NCBI RefSeq assembly: GCF_004114955.1
Contig: NZ_CP030053.1
Span: 2,418,001 to 2,482,000 of the forward strand
Direction of reading: 5' to 3'
Origin: Bradyrhizobium guangzhouense
GTDB lineage: Bacteria; Pseudomonadota; Alphaproteobacteria; Rhizobiales; Xanthobacteraceae
Length of the DNA stretch: 64,000 nt
The notes under the pieces are model-generated. The model saw nothing but the letters and a program-made list of their open reading frames with translations. It made no database searches and was not told where the DNA came from. Below, piece after piece: positions 26,047 through 32,944 of the stretch (position 1 is its first letter; every line of letters starts with the position of its first letter). Position numbers and translations under genes: made by a program.

Positions 26047-26331
26047 TCAATGCACCGCGTCGCCCGACGTCGACCCGGTGGCGCCCTTCTCCGCCTGCTC
26101 TTCCTTGTCGCGATCCGCCGCGGGCATCAGCCGCTTGCGCTCGCGCTCCTTCATATAGGCATCGTATTGCGGCGTGCCCGGCCGGGGCGGGGCATCCGCC
26201 GGCAGGCCGCCGGCCCATTGCGGGATGTAATCACCCATGCCAGCCGAGAGTTTTTCGTTGACCGTGCCGCAGCCGGACAGGCCCGCGGCGAGCGCGAGCA
26301 GGGACACGATGGAACGGAAACGTCTGGACAT
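26047..26331 (-). CDS. Small predicted lipoprotein
   Basis: 94 residues from ATG at 26331; an in-frame TTG five codons upstream is less likely. Arg-rich start MSRRFRS, a hydrophobic core, then 'LAAGLSGC', a good lipobox with Cys at about 21. The mature part is short, proline-rich ('PADAPPRPGTPQYDAYMKER') and ends in a charged, low-complexity tail. It probably anchors to a membrane from the periplasmic side. Similar small lipoproteins are common and uncharacterised in Bradyrhizobium relatives; no function is offered. Confidence 0.75.
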   Translation of the reverse strand: MSRRFRSIVSLLALAAGLSGCGTVNEKLSAGMGDYIPQWAGGLPADAPPRPGTPQYDAYMKERERKRLMPAADRDKEEQAEKGATGSTSGDAVH

Positions 26332-26431
26332 GTTTGGGCGCTGCAATCGGGACGAAGGACCTGACGCCGCGGACGAACGGCGCTGCCGGAACGGTAGCCT
26401 TCAACAAGGTAAAATAGACTTATTCGAGGTA

Positions 26432-26475
26432 GGTATAAGAATACCTTGATGTATCAAGATCGGTTTTCCCCCGAT
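26432..26475. other. Three adjoining small hairpins
   Basis: GGTAT-AAGA-ATACC (26432-26445), CTTGAT-GT-ATCAAG (26445-26458) and ATCGG-N7-CCGAT (26459-26475) follow one another almost without gap. The run could be part of a structured RNA or clustered protein sites. No known RNA family is recognised. Confidence 0.4.
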
Positions 26476-26549
26476 GTCCGAATTCTGCAAATGAAAGACG
26501 AAATCCTCCATCCACGCAGGCGGGCGTCTTCCTAGACTGCGGCCGCCGG

Positions 26550-26587
26550 CTCGCGACAATCTGCTTAGCAGGCGCGAGGGCTTTTTC
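26550..26587 (+). terminator. Terminator-like compound hairpin
   Basis: An outer stem CTCGCG (26550-26555) / CGCGAG (26573-26578) encloses an inner CTGC-TTA-GCAG stem (26561-26571), and CTTTTTC follows at 26581-26587. Read on the plus strand it looks like a rho-independent terminator just before the promoter of the Liv operon, which would insulate it or end a short upstream RNA. Confidence 0.45.
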
Positions 26588-26588
26588 G

Positions 26589-26632
26589 TTGACAGCTCCA
26601 TTTCATTTGTACAATCGTACAAATGATGGAGC
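26589..26632 (+). promoter_or_regulatory. Promoter with overlapping palindromic operator upstream of the second Liv operon
   Basis: TTGACA at 26589-26594 is a perfect -35 hexamer and TACAAT at 26610-26615 a good -10, spaced 15 bases. The -10 lies inside the perfect palindrome TCATTTGTAC-AATC-GTACAAATGA (26603-26626). With flanking GCTCCA and TGGAGC arms, symmetry extends over 26595-26632 apart from a two-base bulge. A dimer bound here would block RNA polymerase. The core TTGTAC-N4-GTACAA suits a TetR- or GntR-type repressor; no such gene is in the window. Confidence 0.6.
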
Positions 26633-26863
26633 GAGCTCGGGGCTCGGGTTACCCCGGCGTGACCGCGAGATCGCTTTCCAATGTTGGTAACCGGAACGCG
26701 CGGGCATTGCGCGGAATGGTCGCCAAACGTCCGATTGACAATGAGGGCGCGAAAGACGCCATGTGGCGCGCGATATCGCTCGTGCGTGGGTTAAAGTCAG
26801 GCAAGGACCGAGGCAATCGGTCCACCGCACAAGAAGGTCAGGAATGAAGGGGAGGGACATCTG

Positions 26864-28048
26864 ATGTTCGAACACAAAACGTTTTCTCGGGCAGCTGCCA
26901 TTGCCGCCATCGCGGGCCTTGCAGGCCTTACGCCGGCCAAAGCGGAAGACACCGTCAAGGTGGGCTTGATCCTGCCGATGACCGGCGGCCAGGCATCGAC
27001 CGGCAAGCAGATCGAGAACGCGATCAAGCTCTACATGCAGCAGAACGGCGACACCGTCGCCGGCAAGAAGGTCGAGATCATCGTCAAGGACGATGCGGCG
27101 ATCCCGGACAAGACCAAGACCGCCGCGCAGGAGCTGATCGTCAACGACAAGGTCAACTTCATCGCCGGCTTCGGCGTTACGCCGGCGGCGCTCGCCGCGG
27201 CGCCGCTCGCAACGCAAGCGAAGATTCCGGAAGTCGTGATGGCGGCGGGCACCTCCATCATCACCGAGCGCTCGCCCTATATCGTGCGCACGAGCTTCAC
27301 GCTTGCGCAATCCTCCACCATCATCGGCGACTGGGCGGCGCAGAACGGCATCAAGAAGGTGGCGACGCTGACCTCGGATTACGCGCCGGGCAACGACGCG
27401 CTCAACTTCTTCAAGGAGCACTTCACCGCCGGCGGCGGCGAGGTGGTCGAAGAGGTCAAGGTTCCCCTGCAAAATCCTGACTTCGCGCCGTTCCTCCAGC
27501 GCATGAAGGACGCCAAGCCCGACGCGATCTTCGTGTTCGTGCCGGCCGGTCAGGGCGGCAATTTCATGAAGCAATATGCCGAGCGCGGCCTCGACAAGGC
27601 CGGCATCAAGGTGATCGGGCCGGGCGATGTCACCGACGACGATCTCCTCAACAACATGGGCGACGCCGTGATCGGCACCGTGACCGCGCATCTCTATTCC
27701 GCGGCCCATCCCTCCCAGATGAACAAGGACTTCGTGGCGGCGTACAAGAAGGCCTTCAACAGCCGTCCGGGCTTCATGGCGGTGAGCGGCTATGACGGCA
27801 TTCACCTGATCTACGAGGCGCTGAAGAAGACGGGTGGCGACACCGACGGCACCAAGCTGGTCGAAGCCATGAAGGGTCAGAAGTGGGAGAGCCCGCGCGG
27901 CCCGATCTCGATCGATCCGGAGACGCGCGACATCATCCAGAATATCTATATCCGCAGGGTCGCAAGGTCGAAGTCCGACGGCGAACTCTACAATGTCGAG
28001 TTCCAGGTCTTCGAGGCCGTCAAGGATCCCGGCAAGACGAAGAAGTGA
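26864..28048 (+). CDS. Periplasmic substrate-binding protein of second Liv-type ABC transporter
   Basis: 394 residues. A Sec signal ends after 'GLTPAKA' near residue 27. The mature protein starts 'EDTVKVGLILPMTGGQASTG', the type I binding-protein fold of the LivK family, with 'FIAGFGVTPAALAAAPLA' and 'SEYAPGNDALNFF'-like segments around the ligand pocket. It is the first gene of a five-gene operon (binding protein, livH, livM, livG, livF). A small GAAA-loop hairpin and a family B repeat follow its stop, which may raise its expression relative to the membrane genes. Confidence 0.88.
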   Translation: MFEHKTFSRAAAIAAIAGLAGLTPAKAEDTVKVGLILPMTGGQASTGKQIENAIKLYMQQNGDTVAGKKVEIIVKDDAAIPDKTKTAAQELIVNDKVNFIAGFGVTPAALAAAPLATQAKIPEVVMAAGTSIITERSPYIVRTSFTLAQSSTIIGDWAAQNGIKKVATLTSDYAPGNDALNFFKEHFTAGGGEVVEEVKVPLQNPDFAPFLQRMKDAKPDAIFVFVPAGQGGNFMKQYAERGLDKAGIKVIGPGDVTDDDLLNNMGDAVIGTVTAHLYSAAHPSQMNKDFVAAYKKAFNSRPGFMAVSGYDGIHLIYEALKKTGGDTDGTKLVEAMKGQKWESPRGPISIDPETRDIIQNIYIRRVARSKSDGELYNVEFQVFEAVKDPGKTKK

Positions 28049-28064
28049 CCCGCGAAAGCGGGTC
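28047..28064 (+). other. GAAA-tetraloop hairpin overlapping the binding-protein stop
   Basis: GACCCGC-GAAA-GCGGGTC is a perfect 7-base stem starting within the stop codon. No T run follows, so it is more likely an mRNA 3' stabiliser than a terminator; it adjoins a family B repeat. Confidence 0.5.
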
Positions 28065-28152
28065 ATCCCGGGGCGCGCTTGGCGCGAACCCGGGATCTCG
28101 AAATTGATGAAACGGATTCCGGGTTCAGCGCTGCGCGCTGCCCCGGAATGAC
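28062..28152. repeat. Dispersed palindromic intergenic repeat, family B, copy 2
   Basis: 91 bases bounded by GTCATCCCGGGGCG and CCCCGGAATGAC, with inner AACCCGGGATCTCG and GATTCCGGGTT segments matching the other two copies. It fills most of the space between the binding-protein gene and livH in the second Liv operon, where paired ends could protect the upstream message from 3' decay. Confidence 0.88.
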
Positions 28153-28181
28153 GAGCGTCTATCAGGATCGATCCACCTTCG

Positions 28182-29051
28182 ATGACCTCAATCCTCACCA
28201 ACCTGTTCGATGGCGTTGCCTACGGCATGCTGCTGTTCGTGCTCGCTTGCGGGCTCGCGGTCACGCTCGGCCTGATGAACTTCGTCAATCTCGCCCATGG
28301 CGCCTTCGCCATGGCCGGCGGCTATGTCTGCATGCTGCTGGTGAACCAGCACGGCTGGCCGTTCTTCGCGGCATTGCCGCTCGCCTTCGTCTCGTCCGCG
28401 GTGATCGGCATCGTGCTCGAGCGCACGCTTTATCGCCACCTCTATGCGCGCAGCCATCTCGATCAGGTGCTGTTCACGATCGGATTGACGTTCATGTCGG
28501 TCGCGGCCGTCGACTACATCCAGGGCTCCTCGCGTGTCTTCATCAATTTGCCGGCCGCGCTGGAGGGCCAGTTCGACCTGTTCGGCGTCGGCATCGGCCG
28601 CTACCGGCTGATGATCATCGTAATCTGCGGCCTGCTCACGATCGGCCTGCAGATGGTGCTGGCCAAGACGCGTTTCGGCAGCCGCCTGCGCGCCGCGGTC
28701 GATGATCCCCGTGCCGCGAGCGGTCTCGGCATCAACGTGCCGCAGGTGTTCGCCTTCACCTTCGCTTTCGGATGCGGGCTTGCCGGTCTCGGCGGAGCGC
28801 TGAGCGCGGAGATTCTCGGTCTCGATCCGTACTTTCCGCTGAAGTTCATGATCTACTTCCTGATTGTGGTCACCGTCGGCGGCTCCTCCTCGATAACAGG
28901 CCCGTTCCTGGCCTCGCTTCTGCTCGGCATCGGTGACGTCGCCGGCAAATATTACGTGCCGAAGATGGGACCCTTCGTGATCTACACAATGATGATCGTG
29001 ATCCTGATCTGGCGCCCGAACGGCCTGTTCGGCCGCACGGCTGCGCGTTGA
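28182..29051 (+). CDS. livH: Branched-chain amino acid-type ABC permease (LivH-like), second system
   Basis: 289 residues, eight helices. 'LFDGVAYGMLLFVLACGLAV', 'MNFVNLAHGAFAMAGGYVCM' and 'VTVGGSSSITGPFLASLLLG' are the LivH features, the last being the ATPase-coupling loop. It is separated from the binding-protein gene by the family B repeat and lies directly before livM. The substrate follows that of the operon and is unknown. Confidence 0.9.
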   Translation: MTSILTNLFDGVAYGMLLFVLACGLAVTLGLMNFVNLAHGAFAMAGGYVCMLLVNQHGWPFFAALPLAFVSSAVIGIVLERTLYRHLYARSHLDQVLFTIGLTFMSVAAVDYIQGSSRVFINLPAALEGQFDLFGVGIGRYRLMIIVICGLLTIGLQMVLAKTRFGSRLRAAVDDPRAASGLGINVPQVFAFTFAFGCGLAGLGGALSAEILGLDPYFPLKFMIYFLIVVTVGGSSSITGPFLASLLLGIGDVAGKYYVPKMGPFVIYTMMIVILIWRPNGLFGRTAAR

Positions 29052-29059
29052 GCTTGCCG

Positions 29060-30088
29060 ATGAACGCTTCGTCCGACGTCGGTTATCACGCCCAGCGGCA
29101 GGCGCGCTGGCACTATGGCGAGGCCGCCTTCTGGCTCGTCGTGCTCGCCTGCGGCTTTCTGTTTCCCTCGCGCTATCTGATCATGACCGACATCCTGCGG
29201 CTGGCGCTGTTTGCGATGTCGCTCGATCTCATCCTCGGCTATGCCGGCATCGTCTCGCTCGGCCACGCCGCCTTCTTCGGCGTCGGCGCCTATGTCGCGG
29301 GACTTCTTGCCCTTCATGGCGTCATCAACGAGCCGGTGCTGGCGCTGATCGCGGCGGGCCTCGCCGCCATGGTGCTCGGCTTTGCCACCAGCTTCCTGGT
29401 GATCCGCGGCGTCGACCTGACGCGCCTGATGGTGACGCTCGGCATTGCTCTGCTGCTGGAGGCGCTCGCCGAACGCTTCTCCAACATCACCGGCGGCACC
29501 GACGGCCTGCAGGGCATCGAGATGCAGCCGATCCTCGGCGCGATCCCGTTCGACATGTTCGGCAAGGCCGGGTTCTTCTATTCGCTGGCCGTGCTGTTCG
29601 TGCTGTTTCTGCTCGCCCGCCGCATCGTGCACTCGCCATTCGGCCTGTCGCTGCGTGCGATCAAGAACAATCCGTTGCGGGCAGCAGCCATCGGCATTCC
29701 CGTCAACCGCCGTCTGGTCGCGATCTATACGCTCGCTGCGTTCTATGCAGGCATCGCGGGTGCCCTGTTCGCTCAGACCACCGCGATCGCCTCGCTCGAT
29801 GTGTTCGCATTCGATCGCTCCGCCGATCTGATGCTGGTGCTCGTCATCGGCGGCACCGGCTATCTCTATGGCGGGCTGATCGGCGCGGTGATCTTCCGCA
29901 TGCTGCAGGAGATATTCTCCACCATCACCCCGCAATATTGGCAGTTCTGGATCGGCCTCGTGCTGGTCGTGATCGTGCTGGTCGGCCGCCAGCGCCTGCA
30001 CTATGGCGTGCTGTTCCTGCCCAATTTGCTGATCAAGCAGCTTGCGGGACGCAAGGCGGTCGTATCAGTGCCGGAGAGCGACGCATGA
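29060..30088 (+). CDS. livM: Branched-chain amino acid-type ABC permease (LivM-like), second system
   Basis: 342 residues. 'LILGYAGIVSLGHAAFFGVG' and 'SPFGLSLRAIKNNPLRAAAI' are typical LivM landmarks, and 'VIGGTGYLYGGLIGAV' the coupling loop. The ATG at 29060 is preferred over a TTG at 29048 that overlaps the livH stop. The stop overlaps the livG start by 4 bases (ATGA). Confidence 0.9.
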   Translation: MNASSDVGYHAQRQARWHYGEAAFWLVVLACGFLFPSRYLIMTDILRLALFAMSLDLILGYAGIVSLGHAAFFGVGAYVAGLLALHGVINEPVLALIAAGLAAMVLGFATSFLVIRGVDLTRLMVTLGIALLLEALAERFSNITGGTDGLQGIEMQPILGAIPFDMFGKAGFFYSLAVLFVLFLLARRIVHSPFGLSLRAIKNNPLRAAAIGIPVNRRLVAIYTLAAFYAGIAGALFAQTTAIASLDVFAFDRSADLMLVLVIGGTGYLYGGLIGAVIFRMLQEIFSTITPQYWQFWIGLVLVVIVLVGRQRLHYGVLFLPNLLIKQLAGRKAVVSVPESDA

Positions 30089-30840
30089 CCATCGCCCTCG
30101 AAACCCAAAACCTCGAAAAGACCTTCGGTGGTCTGCGTGTCACCCGCGACCTGTCGCTCAGGATCGAGCAGGGCGCCCGCCATGCGCTGATCGGCCCGAA
30201 CGGCGCCGGCAAGACCACCGTGATCAACCAGCTCACCGGCGTGCTCAAGCCGAACTCGGGCCGCATCCTGCTCGAAGGCCAGGACATCACCGATCTGCCC
30301 GTGCACAAGCGCGTGCTGCGCGGACTGTCGCGCACCTTCCAGATCAACCAGCTCTATCCTGATCTCACCCCGCTGGAGACCATCGGCCTTGCCGCCTCCG
30401 AGCGCCTCGGCCATGGCGGCGACTGGTGGCGGCGGATGGGTACGCGCAGCGACGTCAACGGCGAGATCGCCGATCTCCTGACGCGCTTCCATCTGCTCGA
30501 CGTCATGAACGAGCTGACCGTGACGCTGCCTTACGGCAAGCAGCGCCTGCTGGAGATCGCGGTCGCGATCGCCGCCAAGCCGCGCGTGCTGCTGCTCGAC
30601 GAGCCCGCCGCCGGCGTGCCCGAGAGCGAGCGCCACGACATTCTCGCCGTCGTCGGCAGCCTGCCGCGCGACGTCACGGTGCTGCTGATCGAGCACGACA
30701 TGGACCTCGTGTTCTCCTTCGCCGACCGCATCTCGGTGCTGGTCTCCGGCGCATTGCTGACCGAAGGGGCACCCGAGCAAGTCGCGCGCGATCCGCAGGT
30801 GAAGGCGGTCTATCTCGGCGAGGAGGCGGTCAATGTCTGA
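30085..30840 (+). CDS. livG: Branched-chain amino acid-type ABC transporter ATPase (LivG-like), second system
   Basis: 251 residues. Walker A 'GPNGAGKTTVI' at about 35-45, signature region 'TLPYGKQRLLEIAVAI', Walker B 'VLLLDEPAAGVPESE' and switch 'VLLIEHDMDLVFSFADR'. LivG proteins normally read SYG or LSYG in the signature; PYG here is a known variant. Coupled to livM by ATGA overlap and to livF by an 8-base overlap. Confidence 0.9.
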   Translation: MTIALETQNLEKTFGGLRVTRDLSLRIEQGARHALIGPNGAGKTTVINQLTGVLKPNSGRILLEGQDITDLPVHKRVLRGLSRTFQINQLYPDLTPLETIGLAASERLGHGGDWWRRMGTRSDVNGEIADLLTRFHLLDVMNELTVTLPYGKQRLLEIAVAIAAKPRVLLLDEPAAGVPESERHDILAVVGSLPRDVTVLLIEHDMDLVFSFADRISVLVSGALLTEGAPEQVARDPQVKAVYLGEEAVNV

Positions 30841-31549
30841 CCTGCTCGCAATCGACCAGCTTCGCGCCGGCTATGGCGAGGCGGTGGTGCTGCCGAAGAT
30901 GACGCTGAACCTGGCCGAGGGGCAGGTGCTGGCGCTGCTGGGCCGCAACGGCACGGGCAAGACCACGCTGATCAACTCCATCGTCGGCGTCACCCGTCGC
31001 TTCTCGGGCTCGGTCACGCTCGCGGGCACCGACGTCACGAGCTTGCGGCCCGACCAGCGGGCGCGTGCCGGCATCGGCTGGGTGCCGCAGGAGCGCAACA
31101 TCTTCCGCTCGCTGACGGTGGAAGAGAATATGACCGCGGTGGCGCAGCCCGGTCCCTGGACCGTCGAGAAGGTCTATGAGATGTTCCCGCGGCTGAAAGA
31201 ACGCCGCAGCAATTTCGGCAACCAGCTCTCCGGTGGCGAGCAGCAGATGCTGGCGATCGGCCGCGCGCTGACCCTCAACCCGAAGGTCCTGCTGCTGGAC
31301 GAGCCGACCGAGGGCCTGGCGCCCATCATCGTCGAGGAGCTTCTGAAGGCAATCGGGACAATCACCCGGGCCGGTGGCATCTGCTCTATCATCGTCGAGC
31401 AGAACGCGCAAAAGATTCTGGGGCTCGCCGACCGTGTTGTGATATTGGAGCGCGGAACGATCGTCCACGACGCCCCGAGCGCCGCGCTGAAGGCCGACCC
31501 GTCGGTCCTGGACCGCCACCTCGGCGTCGCAGGGGCGGCGGCCCACTAA
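30833..31549 (+). CDS. livF: Branched-chain amino acid-type ABC transporter ATPase (LivF-like), second system
   Basis: 238 residues, standard LivF length. Walker A 'GRNGTGKTTLI', signature 'QLSGGEQQMLAIGRAL', Walker B 'VLLLDEPTEGLAP' and 'CSIIVEQNAQKIL' are intact. It ends the second Liv operon; a dispersed palindromic element follows within a few bases and may help end the transcript. No extra C-terminal tail is present, unlike LivF of the first system. Confidence 0.92.
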   Translation: MSDLLAIDQLRAGYGEAVVLPKMTLNLAEGQVLALLGRNGTGKTTLINSIVGVTRRFSGSVTLAGTDVTSLRPDQRARAGIGWVPQERNIFRSLTVEENMTAVAQPGPWTVEKVYEMFPRLKERRSNFGNQLSGGEQQMLAIGRALTLNPKVLLLDEPTEGLAPIIVEELLKAIGTITRAGGICSIIVEQNAQKILGLADRVVILERGTIVHDAPSAALKADPSVLDRHLGVAGAAAH

Positions 31550-31552
31550 CTG

Positions 31553-31606
31553 TCCGACGCGTTTTCTTCGCGCGAACCGGTCTCCACTTCGCTTGAAAAC
31601 GCTATA
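31553..31606. repeat. Palindromic intergenic element with GCGTTTTC / GAAAACGC ends, family E
   Basis: Arms GCGTTTTC (31559-31566) and GAAAACGC (31595-31602) enclose a 'CGCGCGAACCGGTCTCCACTT'-type core (21 bases, given here without its last base as CGCGCGAACCGGTCTCCACT). From memory this sequence type is widespread between genes of Rhizobiales. It separates the Liv operon from the methionine synthase-like gene. Confidence 0.6.
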
Positions 31607-31629
31607 GAAAATATCTTGGGAGTTAAGAC

Positions 31630-32748
31630 ATGCAGCGAACCAAAGCCCCCTTCCGTGCCGACGAGGTCGGCAGCCTCCTGCGCCCTGCCAAGATCAAGGA
31701 CGCACGCGCGAAGCTCGAGAAGGGTGAGATCTCGGCCGACGATCTGCGCAAGATCGAGGACATGGAGATCGAGAAGGTCGTGCACAAGCAGGCCTCGGTT
31801 GGCCTGAAGCTCGCGACCGACGGCGAATTCCGCCGCTCATGGTGGCATTTCGACTTCCTGGCCAAGCTCACCGGCTGCGAGCTGTTCCATCCCGACACGG
31901 GCATCCAGTTCGCGGGCGTACAGACCCGTCACGACGCGGTGCGGGTGATCGACAAGCTCGATTTCCCCGACAATCACCCGATGCTCGACCACTTCCGCTT
32001 CCTGAAGAAGGTCGCCGACCAGGCCCACGTCACCGCCAAGATGACGATTCCCTCGCCAGCCGTTCTGCACTTCCGCGGCGGCCGCAAGGCGATCTCCAAG
32101 GATATCTATCCCGATCTCGACGCCTTCTACGAGGATCTGGGCAAGACCTACCGCAAGGCCGTGAAGGCGTTTTACGACGCCGGCTGCCGCTACCTGCAGT
32201 TCGACGACACCGTGTGGGCCTATCTGTGCTCGCCGGACGAATTGCAGAAGGCGCGTGAGCGCGGCGACAACCCGGACGGCCTCCAGCAGATCTATGCCCG
32301 CATCATCAACTATGCGCTGGCCGAGAAGCCTGCCGACATGGTGGTGACGACGCATGTCTGCCGCGGCAATTTCCGCTCGACCTGGATTTCTTCGGGCGGC
32401 TACGAGCCGGTGGCCGAGACCATGCTCGCCGGCACCAATTACGACGGCTACTTCCTCGAATACGACTCTGACCGCGCCGGCGGCTTCGAGCCGCTGCGCT
32501 TCCTGCCCAAGGGCAACAAGGTCGTCGTGGTCGGCGTCATCACCTCGAAGTTCGGCGAGCTCGAGAAAAAGGACGACATCAAGCGTCGTCTCGAAGAGGC
32601 TTCCAAGTTCGCTCCCCTGGAGCAGCTCGCGCTGTCGCCGCAGTGCGGCTTCGCCTCGACGGAAGAGGGTAACATCCTCTCCGAGGAAGAGCAGTGGGCC
32701 AAGCTGAGCCTGGCGGTCGAGATCGCGAAGGAAGTTTGGGGCAACTGA
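31630..32748 (+). CDS. Cobalamin-independent methionine synthase core protein (MetE C-terminal/YxjG-like)
   Basis: 372 residues, equal to the catalytic half of MetE without its N-terminal domain. Zinc ligands are recognisable as His242 and Cys244 in 'TTHVCRGN', Cys339 in 'SPQCGFAS', and probably Glu277 in 'FLEYDSD'. 'FRADEVGSLLRPAKI' starts the protein and 'YLQFDDTVWAYL' lies in the barrel. Such stand-alone proteins transfer methyl groups to homocysteine from folate or other donors. metK and ahcY lie 3.5-6 kb downstream on the same strand, which supports a methionine-cycle role. The methyl donor is unproven. Confidence 0.82.
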   Translation: MQRTKAPFRADEVGSLLRPAKIKDARAKLEKGEISADDLRKIEDMEIEKVVHKQASVGLKLATDGEFRRSWWHFDFLAKLTGCELFHPDTGIQFAGVQTRHDAVRVIDKLDFPDNHPMLDHFRFLKKVADQAHVTAKMTIPSPAVLHFRGGRKAISKDIYPDLDAFYEDLGKTYRKAVKAFYDAGCRYLQFDDTVWAYLCSPDELQKARERGDNPDGLQQIYARIINYALAEKPADMVVTTHVCRGNFRSTWISSGGYEPVAETMLAGTNYDGYFLEYDSDRAGGFEPLRFLPKGNKVVVVGVITSKFGELEKKDDIKRRLEEASKFAPLEQLALSPQCGFASTEEGNILSEEEQWAKLSLAVEIAKEVWGN

Positions 32749-32790
32749 GCTCCGGCGCGTGAGTGACGGCGAGTCCTCACCTCACACTGA

Positions 32791-32892
32791 TGTCATTCCC
32801 CGCGAAGGCGGGGAATCCAGTACGCCGCGGCCTCTCCGTGAATGACTGGCGTCACGGACTACTGGATCGCCCGGTCAAGCCGGGCGACGACA
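32791..32892 (+). repeat. Dispersed palindromic intergenic repeat, family A, copy 2
   Basis: About 102 bases, opposite in orientation to copy 1 at 15412-15514. It begins TGTCATTCCCCGCGAAGGCG, continues with the shared CCAGTACGCCGCGGCCTCT block and ends with the CCCGGTCAAGCCGGG hairpin and CGACGACA. It sits between the methionine synthase-like gene and the end of the convergent metacaspase gene. Confidence 0.85.
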
Positions 32893-32944
32893 CTTGGGTG
32901 TCGGGTGAGTAGCGCGGCGTTCAAATCGGCTACGCAAGCCATCC

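Larger units (their letters stand above)
26332..26863. other. Intergenic region before the second Liv operon, rich in hairpins
   Basis: About 530 bases with no convincing gene. From left to right: three adjoining small palindromes at 26432-26475, a compound hairpin with a T run at 26550-26587, and a promoter overlapped by an operator-like palindrome at 26589-26632. About 230 bases of leader follow, with a GGGGAGGGA ribosome site before the ATG at 26864. Short frames on both strands here show no family features. Confidence 0.6.

Noticed and set aside
26445..26458. CTTGATGTATCAAG as an FNR/FixK box
   Set aside because: The half-sites TTGAT and ATCAA are separated by 2 bases, while FNR/FixK sites need 4; it was kept only as a palindrome.
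26401..26622. 73-codon minus-strand frame whose start overlaps the operator
   Set aside because: It starts at TTG, has no ribosome site, and neither composition nor motifs suggest a protein; it crosses several hairpins.
26603..28201. 532-codon open frame on the minus strand
   Set aside because: It is the antisense shadow of the substrate-binding protein gene, which has a signal peptide and clear family motifs.
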